Shown: one piece after another, positions 9,801 through 17,166 of the stretch
Layout of the letters: every line of letters begins with the position of its first letter
Position numbering within the stretch: position 1 is the first letter of the stretch
From: Naasia sp.
GTDB taxonomy: Bacteria > Actinomycetota > Actinomycetes > Actinomycetales > Microbacteriaceae
Direction: 5' to 3'
Assembly: GCF_025465545.1 (NCBI RefSeq)
Contig: NZ_JAODMK010000003.1
Span: forward strand, 89,999 to 153,998
Length of the DNA stretch: 64,000 bases
Program-made: the position numbers and the translations under genes
The notes under the pieces: generated by a model
Database searches by the model: none
Seen by the model: the letters and a program-made list of their open reading frames with translations, nothing else
Told to the model about the DNA's origin: nothing

Positions 9801-10738
9801 AGGCGGGCCCGCCGCCTCCCGCGAGCACCGGAGGCGCCCGCTTCACGGAGCGCTCCGGCATCACGTCCTGGGACTTCGCGGAGGTCGCCCAGCAGCTCGA
9901 CGTCCGCGGCGCCGGCGGCCTCGTCCGCGCCTACCCGGCCCTCGTGGACGAGGGAGAGAGCGTCGCGCTGCGCCTCTTCGGCACCCCCGCCGAGCAGGCG
10001 GCGGCTCAGCGCGCCGGGGTGCGCCGGCTCCTGCACCTCGCCACGCCATCGCCGGTCGCCTACCTCAACGAGCACCTGACCGCCCGGGAGAAGCTGGCCC
10101 TGGCGACGAGCCCGTACCGGAGCGTGCGGGCGCTCTTCGACGACGCGCTGCAGGCGGGGATCGAGGCGCGGGTTCGCGGCCTCTTCCCCGACGGCCTGCT
10201 CTGGACCCGGGAGGACTTCGATCGGGCGCGGGACGAGGTGTCCGCGCACGTGCTCGAGGACCTCTTCGGCACGGTCGCGCTGCTCGCCCGGATCCTTCCG
10301 GCCGCGCGCGAGGCCGAGGCGGCGGTCAAGGCGGCCACGAGCATGGCCCTGCTGCCCGCCCTCACCGACGCGCGCGCCCAGCTGGCCGCGCTCGTGCACC
10401 CGGGCTTCGTGTCCGCCACCGGCCTGCCGCAGCTGGGCCGGCTCCCGGTCTACCTGGCCGGCGTGACCCACCGGATCGCGAAGCTGCGGGAGAACCCGAA
10501 TCGGGACCGGGTCTGGATGAACGAGGTGCAGACCGCGACCGAGCGCTACCTCGCCGCAGGGGGCACCCTCCCCCTGCAGCCGGATGCCGACCCGCGGCTG
10601 GCGGCCGTCCGGTGGATGCTCGAGGAGCTGCGGATCAGCCTGTTCGCGCAGCCGCTCGGCGCCCAGGGCCCGATCTCGGCGCAGCGCATCACCCGCGCCC
10701 TCGCCGAACTGCCCACTTCTGCCGCAACTCCGCGCTGA
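6845..10738 (+). CDS. hrpA: ATP-dependent RNA helicase HrpA (DEAH box)
   Basis: At 1297 residues this is the full length of HrpA. The start is ATG 6845, preceded by GGAGG; the track ORF begins 54 codons too early. Motifs: Walker A GATGSGKTT (36-44), DEAH at 130-133, SAT in VIVTSATID, and motif VI QRAGRAGR. HA2, OB-fold and the long C-terminal DUF3418 region follow. HrpA unwinds structured RNA and, in E. coli, acts on stalled ribosomes and mRNA processing; the role here is inferred from the family. The 1233-residue antisense ORF across this gene is a high-GC shadow. Confidence 0.95.
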   Translation: MTVLPRITYPAELPVSAMRDEIAAVLARSQVVIVAGATGSGKTTQLPKICLELGRESIAHTQPRRIAARTIAERIADELEVELGTLVGYQVRFTDKASASTRVKLMTDGILLNELGRDRMPRRYDTIILDEAHERSLNIDFLLGYLKRLLPQRPDLKVIVTSATIDPESFARHFASADGTPAPIVEVSGRTYPVEIRYRPLVSDGSDEDAHRPEDRDLFEGITDALDELAREAPGDVLVFLSGENEIRDAEEAVRSRAPSGTEVLPLYGRLSAADQHRVFDTSRAPGVRRRVVLATNVAETSITVPGIKYVIDGGTARISRYGARSKVQRLPIEPVSQASANQRAGRAGRTSDGIAIRLYSEDDYTRRSEFTDPEILRTGLAAVILQMLSLDLGDMAEFPFLQPPDSRGIRDGRELLRELGAVRDDGGLTKTGRDLARLPIDPRFGRMVLESKRNGVAREVLAIVAGLSIQDPRERPLEARDKADLAHARFAEPTSDFLSLLNLWHHIEDRQRELSSSAFRRLCRTEYLNYLRIREWQDVYRQLDRLAGQIGIRAGERKVDPDGIHRSLLSGLLSQIGVLDERSAAPAGKEKEKDKRRRSTEYLGARQVKFAIFPGSALAKKAPTAVMAGELVETSRLFARTVAAIDPAWAERLAEDLVKRSYSEPHWEAKQGAAVGFEKVTLYGVPLVARRRVQWSRVNPGVARELFLQHALLDGEWPPHLERSRDHDFDFERANARLLRELGDLEERTRRRDIVTGGDALLDFYESRIPPEIVTVRAFQAWWSETRKSTPELLTLTRDALLEEPESAEVDPLAFPTAWRQGDQRLTLRYRFEPGAEDDGVTVQLPLALLPRISPDGFDWLVPGLREDLVTALLRSLPKAIRRTVVPAGDWATRLLADLPADPEGSITAALARAIRAANGTAVTAEDFDLARLPPHLRMTFAVVDERGTRIGFGKDLGELQERFADQARESVSRLFAGPRPPARKAGPPPPASTGGARFTERSGITSWDFAEVAQQLDVRGAGGLVRAYPALVDEGESVALRLFGTPAEQAAAQRAGVRRLLHLATPSPVAYLNEHLTAREKLALATSPYRSVRALFDDALQAGIEARVRGLFPDGLLWTREDFDRARDEVSAHVLEDLFGTVALLARILPAAREAEAAVKAATSMALLPALTDARAQLAALVHPGFVSATGLPQLGRLPVYLAGVTHRIAKLRENPNRDRVWMNEVQTATERYLAAGGTLPLQPDADPRLAAVRWMLEELRISLFAQPLGAQGPISAQRITRALAELPTSAATPR

Positions 10739-10758
10739 GATGCGACAGAACTGGGCAG
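10709..10758 (+). terminator. Imperfect inverted repeat spanning the hrpA stop codon
   Basis: The segment ctgcccacttctgccgca pairs with tgcgacagaactgggcag in about 17 base pairs with three single mismatches, around a short loop that contains the start of the hrpA TGA. It lies between convergent hrpA and the DUF1697 gene, so it could terminate transcription from both sides. There is no T-tract. It may also belong to a dispersed palindrome family, which cannot be tested from one copy. Confidence 0.55.
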
Positions 10759-10771
10759 GTCACCGCAGAAG

Positions 10772-11290
10772 TCAGGCGGCGGCGAGGATCTTCTCGAGGG
10801 TCCGGAGGTTGCGGGTGGTGGTGAAGACGGCCTTGCGGCGGGCGAGGAGCTTGCCGAACGGGCTGCCGAGGGTGCTGCCGACCGCGACGCGCCAGTAGAT
10901 CAGGCGGCCGCTCGCCTGCACCTGATCGCCCTCGGGCAGCTCGGCTGCCGCAGCACCCAGGTCGGATGCGACCGCCTCCTGTTCGGTGAAGACGACGTAG
11001 GCGTGAGTGTCGTCGCTGCCCTCGAACGGATAGGAGCGGACGGCCGCTGCCACCTCGTCGATCGTCACGACGAGGATCCGCGCGGCGTAGCCGAAGCGCT
11101 CGCCCACGACCGTCTCCAGCCGCCGCGCGAGCCCGTCGGGGGGCAGATCCGCGTCGAAGACCGCGTTGCCGCTCGCGAGCAGGGTCCGCACCTCGCGGAG
11201 CCCCTGCTCGGCGAGCAGCTCGCGCAGCTCCGCCATCGGCACCCGCACGCCGCCCACGTTGACCCCGCGGAAGAGTGCGACGAGCCGCAT
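10772..11290 (-). CDS. DUF1697 domain-containing protein
   Basis: This 172-residue protein starts MRLVALFRGVNVGGVRVPMAELRELL, the signature of DUF1697 (YcgJ-like), and continues with VRTLLASGNAVFD and the C-terminal FGKLLARRKAVFTTTRNLRTLEKI. The family is widespread and of unknown function. The start is ATG 11290, only 2 nt after the stop of the upstream DHA2 transporter, so the two are probably translated from one message. The track ORF reaching to 12574 is an out-of-frame extension through the transporter. Confidence 0.88.
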   Translation of the reverse strand: MRLVALFRGVNVGGVRVPMAELRELLAEQGLREVRTLLASGNAVFDADLPPDGLARRLETVVGERFGYAARILVVTIDEVAAAVRSYPFEGSDDTHAYVVFTEQEAVASDLGAAAAELPEGDQVQASGRLIYWRVAVGSTLGSPFGKLLARRKAVFTTTRNLRTLEKILAAA

Positions 11291-11292
11291 GC

Positions 11293-12840
11293 TCAGTGCC
11301 CGCTGAACCCACCCGGCGCGTTCGCCGGCTTGCGCACGAAGAACACCGAGGCGACGAGGGCGAGGGAGAGGAACGCGCCGACCAGGAACGCCAGTCGCGT
11401 GCCCGCGACCGTTCCCGCCACCCCGCTCACGTCCGCCCCGGCCCCGGCCGCACCGACGGCCAGCACCGTGACGAAGAGCGCGGTGCCCGCGGCTGCGGCC
11501 ACCTGCTGGAACGTGCCCACCACGGCGCTGCCGTGCGAATAGAGGTGCGGCTTGACCGAGCCGAGACCCGAGGTCATGAGCGGCGTGAACGTCGCGGCCA
11601 GACCGAGACTCAGCGTGATGTTGGTGACGATCAGGAGCCACATCGGCGTCTCCGCGCTCACCGTGGTGAGCACCCACATGGAGCCGCTGATCAGCAGTGC
11701 GCCCGGCAGCAGCAGCAGAAGCGGGCCACGAGCGTCGTAGATGCGGCCGATGAACGGGCTGGCGATGCCCATCAGAAGCCCACCCGGCAAGGTGAGCAGC
11801 CCGGTCTCCAACGGGTTGAGGCCGAGGGCCCGCTGCGCGAAGAACGGGATGAGGATGAACGTGCCGAACATCGTGGCGGTCGCGAGCACCATGGCGCCCA
11901 TGGCGATGGAGAAGATCGGCGAGCTGAACACGCGCAGGTCGAGCAGTGCGCGGTCCGAGCGCTGCAGCAGGAGCTGCCGCACGAGGAACAGGAGCAGCGA
12001 GACCCCGCCCAGCGTGAACAGCACCCAGATGGGGACGCCGCCGCCGCCCTCGGCCGACTGGCCGATGCTCGCCAGGCCGTAGACCAGTCCGCCGAATCCG
12101 AGCGCGGCGAGGGGGATCGAGATGAGGTCGATCTTGGCGCGGGACGTCTCGGAGACGGAGACCATCCACTTCGCGCCGAGCCCCAGCGTGAGGAGTGCGA
12201 TCGGGAGCACGAAGCCGAAGATCCAGCGCCAGCCGAAGTTGTCGATGATGAAGCCGGACACCGTGGGGCCGAGCGCGGGTGCCACCGAGATGACGATGGA
12301 GATGTTGCCCATCATCTGGCCGCGGCGCGCGACCGGGACGAGCGTCATCACGGTCGTCATGAGCAGGGGCATCATGATCGCCGTGCCGGAGGCCTGGATG
12401 ACCCGCGCCAGCAGGAGCACGCCGAACCCGGGAGAGAGCGCGGCCAGCAGCGTGCCGGCGCTGAACAGCGACATGGCGAGCACGAACAGGGTGCGCGTGC
12501 GGATGCGCTGGATGAGGAAGCCGGTGATCGGGATGACGACCGCCATGGTGAGCATGAAGGCGGTGGTGAGCCATTGTCCGATGCTCGGGCCGATGCCCAG
12601 GTCCTCCTGCAGGACCGGCAGGGCGACGCTCATGACCGTCTCGTTGAGGATCACCGTGAACGCCGCGATCATGAGGACCGCGATCACGTTGCGGTGGTGC
12701 CGCGGCAGGCGTTCGCCGCCATGGTGCCCGGCTTCGGCCGAGGACGCCACGTCCGCCGACCGGACCGCGGGAGACTCGCCGAGCTGGGCGGGAGAGGGCC
12801 CCGTGGCCCCTTTCTCGCTGATGTCTGTGCTGTTCGTCAT
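11293..12840 (-). CDS. MFS transporter, DHA2 (EmrB/QacA, 14-TM) family
   Basis: This 515-residue drug:H+ antiporter-type protein starts at ATG 12840, which has a strong GGGAGGT site 5 nt upstream; the track start at 13173 is too early. After a polar N-terminus of about 50 residues come VILNETVMSVALPVLQEDLG (motif D1-like helix 1) and AFMLTMAVVIPITGFLIQR (motif A region). About 14 hydrophobic segments in all can be counted. The substrate cannot be told from sequence. No local regulator gene is adjacent. The gene runs into the DUF1697 gene. Confidence 0.9.
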   Translation of the reverse strand: MTNSTDISEKGATGPSPAQLGESPAVRSADVASSAEAGHHGGERLPRHHRNVIAVLMIAAFTVILNETVMSVALPVLQEDLGIGPSIGQWLTTAFMLTMAVVIPITGFLIQRIRTRTLFVLAMSLFSAGTLLAALSPGFGVLLLARVIQASGTAIMMPLLMTTVMTLVPVARRGQMMGNISIVISVAPALGPTVSGFIIDNFGWRWIFGFVLPIALLTLGLGAKWMVSVSETSRAKIDLISIPLAALGFGGLVYGLASIGQSAEGGGGVPIWVLFTLGGVSLLLFLVRQLLLQRSDRALLDLRVFSSPIFSIAMGAMVLATATMFGTFILIPFFAQRALGLNPLETGLLTLPGGLLMGIASPFIGRIYDARGPLLLLLPGALLISGSMWVLTTVSAETPMWLLIVTNITLSLGLAATFTPLMTSGLGSVKPHLYSHGSAVVGTFQQVAAAAGTALFVTVLAVGAAGAGADVSGVAGTVAGTRLAFLVGAFLSLALVASVFFVRKPANAPGGFSGH

Positions 12841-13029
12841 GCGGGACCTCCCGGTCGTGGTGCGCTCAGTCCCCGTGCGCGTTGGACTCGGGAAGCGTAT
12901 GTGAACACCGTCCACTTGCCGGCTCACTGTACAAGGCAGCGCCGACACCGCGCCCCGTATTCCCCCCTCCCGGAAAACCCGGCGGAACCACGGTGGGCCA
13001 CCCCTTGGCGCGCCGAGGAGGTTCCCCTG

Positions 13030-13065
13030 CCGACCCGGGCGAAGCTCATTTCGAGCCCGGGTCGG
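13030..13065 (-). terminator. Terminator downstream of nrdB
   Basis: A perfect 11-bp inverted repeat, ccgacccgggc and gcccgggtcgg, flanks a 14-nt loop that itself has gaa/ttc complementarity. It lies 9 nt past the nrdB stop and before the DHA2 transporter promoter region. No U-tract follows, as is usual for actinobacterial terminators. The rest of the 233-bp gap up to 12841 shows no gene. Confidence 0.7.
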
Positions 13066-13073
13066 CGGGATCT

Positions 13074-14063
13074 TCAGGACCGGGCGGTCGCCTGCGCGTT
13101 GACCTCGTATGAGGTGTTCGTCGACTCGAAGAAGTTGACCAGCTGCAAGGTGTCGTTCGCGGTCGCCATCCACTTGGCCGGGTTCGTCACGTTGTACTCC
13201 GGCTCGAACCCGAGCTCCTCGAGGCGCCGGTCAGCCAGGTACTTCACGTACTGGTTGATGTAGTTCGCGTTCAGTCCGAGGATGCCGTTCGGGAGCAGGT
13301 CGTGGTTGTACTGCTCCTCCATCTCGACCGCGTCCGTGATCATCTTCTTGATCTCCGCCGCGAACTCCTCGGTCTGCAGGTCCGGGTTCTCCTCCAGCAC
13401 GGTGAGGATCAGATTGATGCCGAACTTCAGGTGCAGGCTCTCGTCGCGGACGATCCAGTCCACGAGCGAGCCGAAGTTGCGCAGCAGGTTCCGCTGACGG
13501 AACGACAGCGCCACCATGAAGCCCGAATAGAACCAGATGCCCTCGAGGATGATGTTGTAGGCGACCAGGTTGCGGACGAAGTCCTTCTTGCCCGCCGTGG
13601 TGGTGATGTCCAGCTGCTGCTCCGTCATGCGGCGGATGAAGCTGACCTCGAACTCCTCCTTGCGGCGCATCGACGGCACGTCGACATGCGAGTTGTAGGC
13701 CTCGTCGCGGTCGATCGGGAAGGTCTCGAGCACGTACTCGAACGACATGCAGTGGTTCGCCTCCTCCCACATCTGCTTCGCGAGGTAGAGGTGCGCCTCG
13801 GGAGCGTTGATGTAGGGGTAGACGCCGAACGCCAGCGCCTTGTTCACCAGCAGCTCGCTCGGGTTGAAGTAGGACATGAGGAACGTGATCGCGTGCTGCT
13901 CCTCCTCCGTCATCCGCTTGAAGTCGGCGATGTCCTCGCCCAGCTGGATCTCGTTCGGGAACCACGTGTTCGCCACGGCCTGCTCGTAGAGGTCCATCGC
14001 CCACTTGTACCGGACCGGCTTCAGAAGGAGGCCTTCTTGAATTCCTGTGCCGAGGATTCCCAT
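13074..14063 (-). CDS. nrdB: Ribonucleoside-diphosphate reductase beta subunit, tyrosine-less (class Ic-like)
   Basis: This 329-residue ferritin-fold beta subunit starts MGILGTGIQEGLLLKPVRYKW at ATG 14063, with AAGGAG upstream. It generates the oxidant needed by NrdA for dNTP synthesis. The metal-site residues can be placed as Glu70 (FNPSELL), Glu101 and His104 (EEANH), then the second Glu/His pair in RDESLHLKF. The position four residues after His104, where class Ia enzymes have the radical tyrosine, is Phe108. The first ligand is Glu rather than Asp. Both features match the Chlamydia-type class Ic (Mn/Fe) enzyme. The C-terminal NTSYEV carries a Tyr suited to radical transfer. It is the last gene of the nrdA-nrdB operon. 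Confidence 0.95.
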   Translation of the reverse strand: MGILGTGIQEGLLLKPVRYKWAMDLYEQAVANTWFPNEIQLGEDIADFKRMTEEEQHAITFLMSYFNPSELLVNKALAFGVYPYINAPEAHLYLAKQMWEEANHCMSFEYVLETFPIDRDEAYNSHVDVPSMRRKEEFEVSFIRRMTEQQLDITTTAGKKDFVRNLVAYNIILEGIWFYSGFMVALSFRQRNLLRNFGSLVDWIVRDESLHLKFGINLILTVLEENPDLQTEEFAAEIKKMITDAVEMEEQYNHDLLPNGILGLNANYINQYVKYLADRRLEELGFEPEYNVTNPAKWMATANDTLQLVNFFESTNTSYEVNAQATARS

Positions 14064-14084
14064 GTTCTCTCCTTGTCTTGGGGC

Positions 14085-14195
14085 GGAATCGGGCGGGACC
14101 CTCGCCTGGTGCTCAGACATTGGCTTGGGTTGGTGGCCTGTAGGGCCACCAACCCAACCCAAAACTCGCCTGCGGCGAGCATCCCGCCCGATTCC
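14085..14195 (-). promoter_or_regulatory. Nested stem-loop between nrdA and nrdB
   Basis: A three-tier structure. The outer stem is 14 bp and perfect (14085-14098 with 14182-14195, ggaatcgggcggga and its complement). A 6-bp stem follows after a 2-nt internal loop (14101-14106 with 14174-14179). Inside is a perfect 14-bp hairpin (14125-14138 with 14144-14157, ttgggttggtggcc) with a 5-nt loop. On the nrd mRNA it ends 21 nt before the nrdB ATG, just ahead of the AAGGAG site. It may stabilise or separate the two cistrons or adjust alpha/beta ratios; this is inference. The remaining gap (14196-14307) shows one weak NrdR-like sequence and nothing else. Confidence 0.75.
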
Positions 14196-14307
14196 TCAGC
14201 CGACTGGGAGCCGAACTGAGTCACCGAGGTACTTCTACTGCTGCTGTATATAACCGCGGTGGTGCTGCGGCTATTCGGAATGGAAGTGAAGAAACGGAAG
14301 GAAAGCG

Positions 14308-14415
14308 CTACTGGCAGGAGTCGCACATGAGGAGGTCCATGGGGTCCATCGGGACGATGTAGAGGGAACCCGTGGCGGTGGAGACGTCGCCCATGCCGAG
14401 CTCGCGCCCGCTCAT
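14308..14415 (-). CDS. 35-codon ORF carrying the NrdA-type C-terminal CxxC redox tail
   Basis: This ORF reads MSGRELGMGDVSTATG and then VPMDPMDLLMCDSCQ-stop. The acidic stretch and terminal Cys-x-x-Cys-Gln are what a class I NrdA normally carries as its swinging, thioredoxin-reducible tail, and the main nrdA frame lacks it. Its ATG overlaps the nrdA stop as ATGA, in the -1 frame, with GAAGG about 7 nt upstream. Almost every codon ends in G or C, so this frame is coding. It may be a coupled separate peptide, the product of a -1 ribosomal frameshift, or the true end of nrdA broken by a one-base sequence error. The track shows only a longer ORF in this frame, 14308..14769. Confidence 0.75.
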   Translation of the reverse strand: MSGRELGMGDVSTATGSLYIVPMDPMDLLMCDSCQ

Positions 14416-16943
14416 GAGTCGGCCTTCGAGGAGGCGCCGCCGAAGCCGAAGCCCCGCCGTGCGGGAGCCGGCACAGACGGCTCTGCGTCCGGAAGGGCGG
14501 ACACCGAGTGCGCCTTCTCCGGAGTGACCGGCGAGGCCCCGCCGAAGCCGAAGCCGCGCTTCTGCTGCGCGCCGGCGGCCGCACCCTCGTTGATCGTCTC
14601 GGACTTGTTGACGCGGACCGTCGACTGCTCGGCGGTGTGCCGCGGCTTCATGTGCAGGTAGTAGGTCGTCTTCACGCCCCGCTCCCATGCCGCGAAGTAG
14701 ATGTCCATCATCTCGCCGAGATCGCGCGTCTCGAGGTACATGTTGCGGCTGATGGCCTGGTCGATCCACTTCTGGGCGCGCGCCGCGACCTCCAGGAAGG
14801 CGTACGGCGACAGCTGGAAGCTCGTCTTGTACGTGGCCTTGAGGTGGTCAGGGATCTCCGCGATGTTCTGGATGTCGCCCTGGCTGCGCAGGATCGCCTC
14901 CCGCACCTTCTCCCAGAGGCCCAGCTGCTGGAGGTCGGTCACCAGGTTGCGGTTCACCTCGAGGAACTTGCCCGAGGAGGTCGCCCGGCTGAAGATCTGC
15001 GAGAACTGGGGATCCAGGCCCGGCGTGGTTCCGGCGACGAGGCCGATCGACGCGGTCGGCGCGATCGCCATCAGGGTGGCGTTGCGCATGCCGCCCTTGA
15101 CCTTCTCGCGCAGTGCGTCCCAGTCGAGCCGCGTGCCGCGGTTCACCTTGATGGGCATGCCGCGGTCGGCTTCGGTGAGCGCGATCGAGTCGAGCGGAAC
15201 CATGCCCTGCGACCAGCGCGAGCCGGCGAAGTTGGCGTAGGCGCCGCGGCTCTGGGCGAGGTCGGCCGACTCGTCGATGGCGGCGTAGGAGACGTGCTCC
15301 ATGATCTCGTCGATCAGGTCGTACGCCGCCTCGCTCTCGTAGGAGATGCCGAGCTTCTCGACCACATCGGTGAAGCCCATCACGCCGAGGCCGATGGCAC
15401 GGTTCTGCTGGTTGGAGAAGTCCGCCTCGTCGACGCTCGAGAGCGTGATGTCGATCAGGTTGTCCAGCTGGCGGACCGCAAGGCGAGCACTCGTCTCGAT
15501 CTGCTTCCAGTCGAAGCCGAGCTTGCCGCCGCCCACATCGGTGAGGTGACGAGCAAGGTTGATCGAGGCCAGGTTGCAGACGGAGACGTTGTCGCGGTCC
15601 TGCGGGAGGCAGATCTCGGTGCAGAGGTTGGAGAGGTGGATCGTCCCCGTGTTGTTGTTGAGGGCACGGTTGTTGATCGTGTCCTTCCAGGTCAGCCACG
15701 GGTGGCTGGTGCTCTGCAGTGAGATGAGGATCGACTTGAACTGCTCCCGCGCCTTGATGCGCTTGAACATCCGCATGTTGCCGGCGTCGGCCTCCGCCAC
15801 GTAGTGCGCGTAGCGGGCCGAGAACTCCTTGCCGTAGAGCTCGCCGAGATCGGACACCTCGAGCGGGTCGAAAAGGTACCAGTCCTCGTCGTTCTGGACG
15901 CGCTTCATGAACTCGTCCGAGATCCACACGGCCGTGTTGGCGGTGCGGGTGCGGCGGTACGGGTCACCCGAGTTGGCGCGCAGGTCGAGGAACTCGGGGA
16001 AGTCGAGGTGCCAGTTCTCCATGTAGAAGCAGAGGGCGCCGAACTTCTTGCCGCCGCGGCTGACCGCGCGGAGGATCGAGTCGATCGTGTGCATGAACGG
16101 GATCGGCCCGGTCGAGGTGGTGTTGTTCGAGCGGATGGGCGAGCCCTGGGCGCGCAGCTTGCTGACCGAGAGGCCGATGCCGCCGGTGCCCTTGGTGAGC
16201 CACATGACGTCGCGCGTGGTCTTCGCGATGTGCTCGATGTCGTCCTGCATCTCCATGACGAAGCAGTTGGAGAGCTGCGGGTACTTGGTGCCCGCGTTCA
16301 CCAGCGTGGAGCCGGCGGCGAGGTAGTCGAGGCGGCTCATCTTCTCGTAGAAGGCGATGGCGGCGCTCGTGGCGTCGGCCTCGTTGAGCGAGAGGCCCAT
16401 GGCGATGCGCATCCAGAAGTACTGGGGCACCTCGAGCGGGTCGTTGTTGCGGGCCTTGATGCCGTAGCGGTTGTTCAGCGTGACGACGCCGATGTACTTG
16501 AGCAGCTCGTCATGCGCCGGGTCCAGGGCGGCGGCGAGGCGGTCAAGGTCGAAGAGGGTGCCGAGGCGGTCATCGAGGAGGTCCTCGGCCACGCCGCGGT
16601 GGATGTAGGGGGCGAAGAGCGTCGCATGCAGGCTCTTCAACTCGGCGTGCGTCTCGTAGTCGCCGAGCACGCGCTTGTAGATGGTCTTGAGCAGGAGCCG
16701 GGCCGCGACGGTGTCGAATGCCGGGTCGTCCTTGACGTTCTGCAGCGCCACCTGGATGACGGCCTCGTCGAGCTGCTGGGTGCTGATCCCATCGAAGAGC
16801 GTCAACTCGAGTTCCGACGCGATCTGCGTGACCCAGGTGATGTTCTCGTCGAGTCCCGCGCTGGCATTCTCGATCGCCAGGTTGATCTTGTTCGCGTCAT
16901 AGGGCTCGCGGGCCCCGTTCCGCTTCACGACGGTTATTGACAC
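14412..16943 (-). CDS. nrdA: Ribonucleoside-diphosphate reductase alpha subunit
   Basis: The catalytic subunit reduces NDPs to dNDPs. The start is GTG 16943, because the GGGAGG site lies between it and the earlier GTG of the track. Of 843 residues, 5-90 form an ATP-cone (VVKRNGAREPYDANKINLAIENA). Cys227 (LSNCFVM) and Cys456 (SVCNLAS) are the active-site pair and Cys441 (SNLCTEI) is the thiyl-radical residue, with Asn439 and Glu443 beside it. The last 60 residues are a flexible linker containing RGFGFGGAS twice, ending GASSKADS with no cysteine. The reducing CxxC tail is instead in the overlapping ORF 14308..14415. Confidence 0.95.
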   Translation of the reverse strand: MSITVVKRNGAREPYDANKINLAIENASAGLDENITWVTQIASELELTLFDGISTQQLDEAVIQVALQNVKDDPAFDTVAARLLLKTIYKRVLGDYETHAELKSLHATLFAPYIHRGVAEDLLDDRLGTLFDLDRLAAALDPAHDELLKYIGVVTLNNRYGIKARNNDPLEVPQYFWMRIAMGLSLNEADATSAAIAFYEKMSRLDYLAAGSTLVNAGTKYPQLSNCFVMEMQDDIEHIAKTTRDVMWLTKGTGGIGLSVSKLRAQGSPIRSNNTTSTGPIPFMHTIDSILRAVSRGGKKFGALCFYMENWHLDFPEFLDLRANSGDPYRRTRTANTAVWISDEFMKRVQNDEDWYLFDPLEVSDLGELYGKEFSARYAHYVAEADAGNMRMFKRIKAREQFKSILISLQSTSHPWLTWKDTINNRALNNNTGTIHLSNLCTEICLPQDRDNVSVCNLASINLARHLTDVGGGKLGFDWKQIETSARLAVRQLDNLIDITLSSVDEADFSNQQNRAIGLGVMGFTDVVEKLGISYESEAAYDLIDEIMEHVSYAAIDESADLAQSRGAYANFAGSRWSQGMVPLDSIALTEADRGMPIKVNRGTRLDWDALREKVKGGMRNATLMAIAPTASIGLVAGTTPGLDPQFSQIFSRATSSGKFLEVNRNLVTDLQQLGLWEKVREAILRSQGDIQNIAEIPDHLKATYKTSFQLSPYAFLEVAARAQKWIDQAISRNMYLETRDLGEMMDIYFAAWERGVKTTYYLHMKPRHTAEQSTVRVNKSETINEGAAAGAQQKRGFGFGGASPVTPEKAHSVSALPDAEPSVPAPARRGFGFGGASSKADS

Positions 16944-17049
16944 GTTGCCTCCCACAGTTCGGCCGACCAGCGGCCTTGAACGACTCCCCCTTGAAGCCGT
17001 GTCCCCTGGGGAGCACCGCCGACTGGCGGATTCCCCTGAACGGGCTCGT

Positions 17050-17145
17050 CTCCGGACCCCGAGCCACCCGAAGGCCGGGGTCCGGAGAACGATTCCGTTC
17101 GATCGACCGCCTGGGATTTCCGAGCCACCCGAAGACCGGGAATCC
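17050..17145 (-). promoter_or_regulatory. Twin hairpins with a shared loop in the nrdA 5' leader
   Basis: Hairpin one (17050-17087) has a perfect 12-bp stem, ctccggaccccg with its complement. Hairpin two (17114-17145) has a 9-bp stem, ggatttccg with cgggaatcc (one T-G pair). The stems are unrelated, yet both enclose a 14-nt loop that is the same except for one base: agccacccgaaggc and agccacccgaagac. Both fall between the NrdR-controlled promoter and the nrdA start, so they lie in the transcribed leader. A third small hairpin (17008-17036, ccgcc-gact-ggcgg inner stem) follows closer to the start codon. I recognise no known riboswitch. The rest of this gap (16944-17306) holds only the promoter. 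Confidence 0.6.
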
Positions 17146-17166
17146 GTGCGGCAAGCCGACCGAGAA

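Noticed and set aside
6770-10471. 1233-residue minus-strand ORF opposite hrpA
   Set aside because: Low-complexity composition (Arg, Gly, His, Asp) with no motifs; hrpA is unambiguous on the plus strand.
11275-13263. 662-residue plus-strand ORF opposite the DHA2 transporter
   Set aside because: Extreme Arg/Glu/His repetition typical of antisense frames; the transporter has a clear start and ribosome site.
14244-14253. NrdR-like core ctgtatataa before nrdB
   Set aside because: Only 8 of 10 matches and no second box at 31-32 bp; the real pair is upstream of nrdA.
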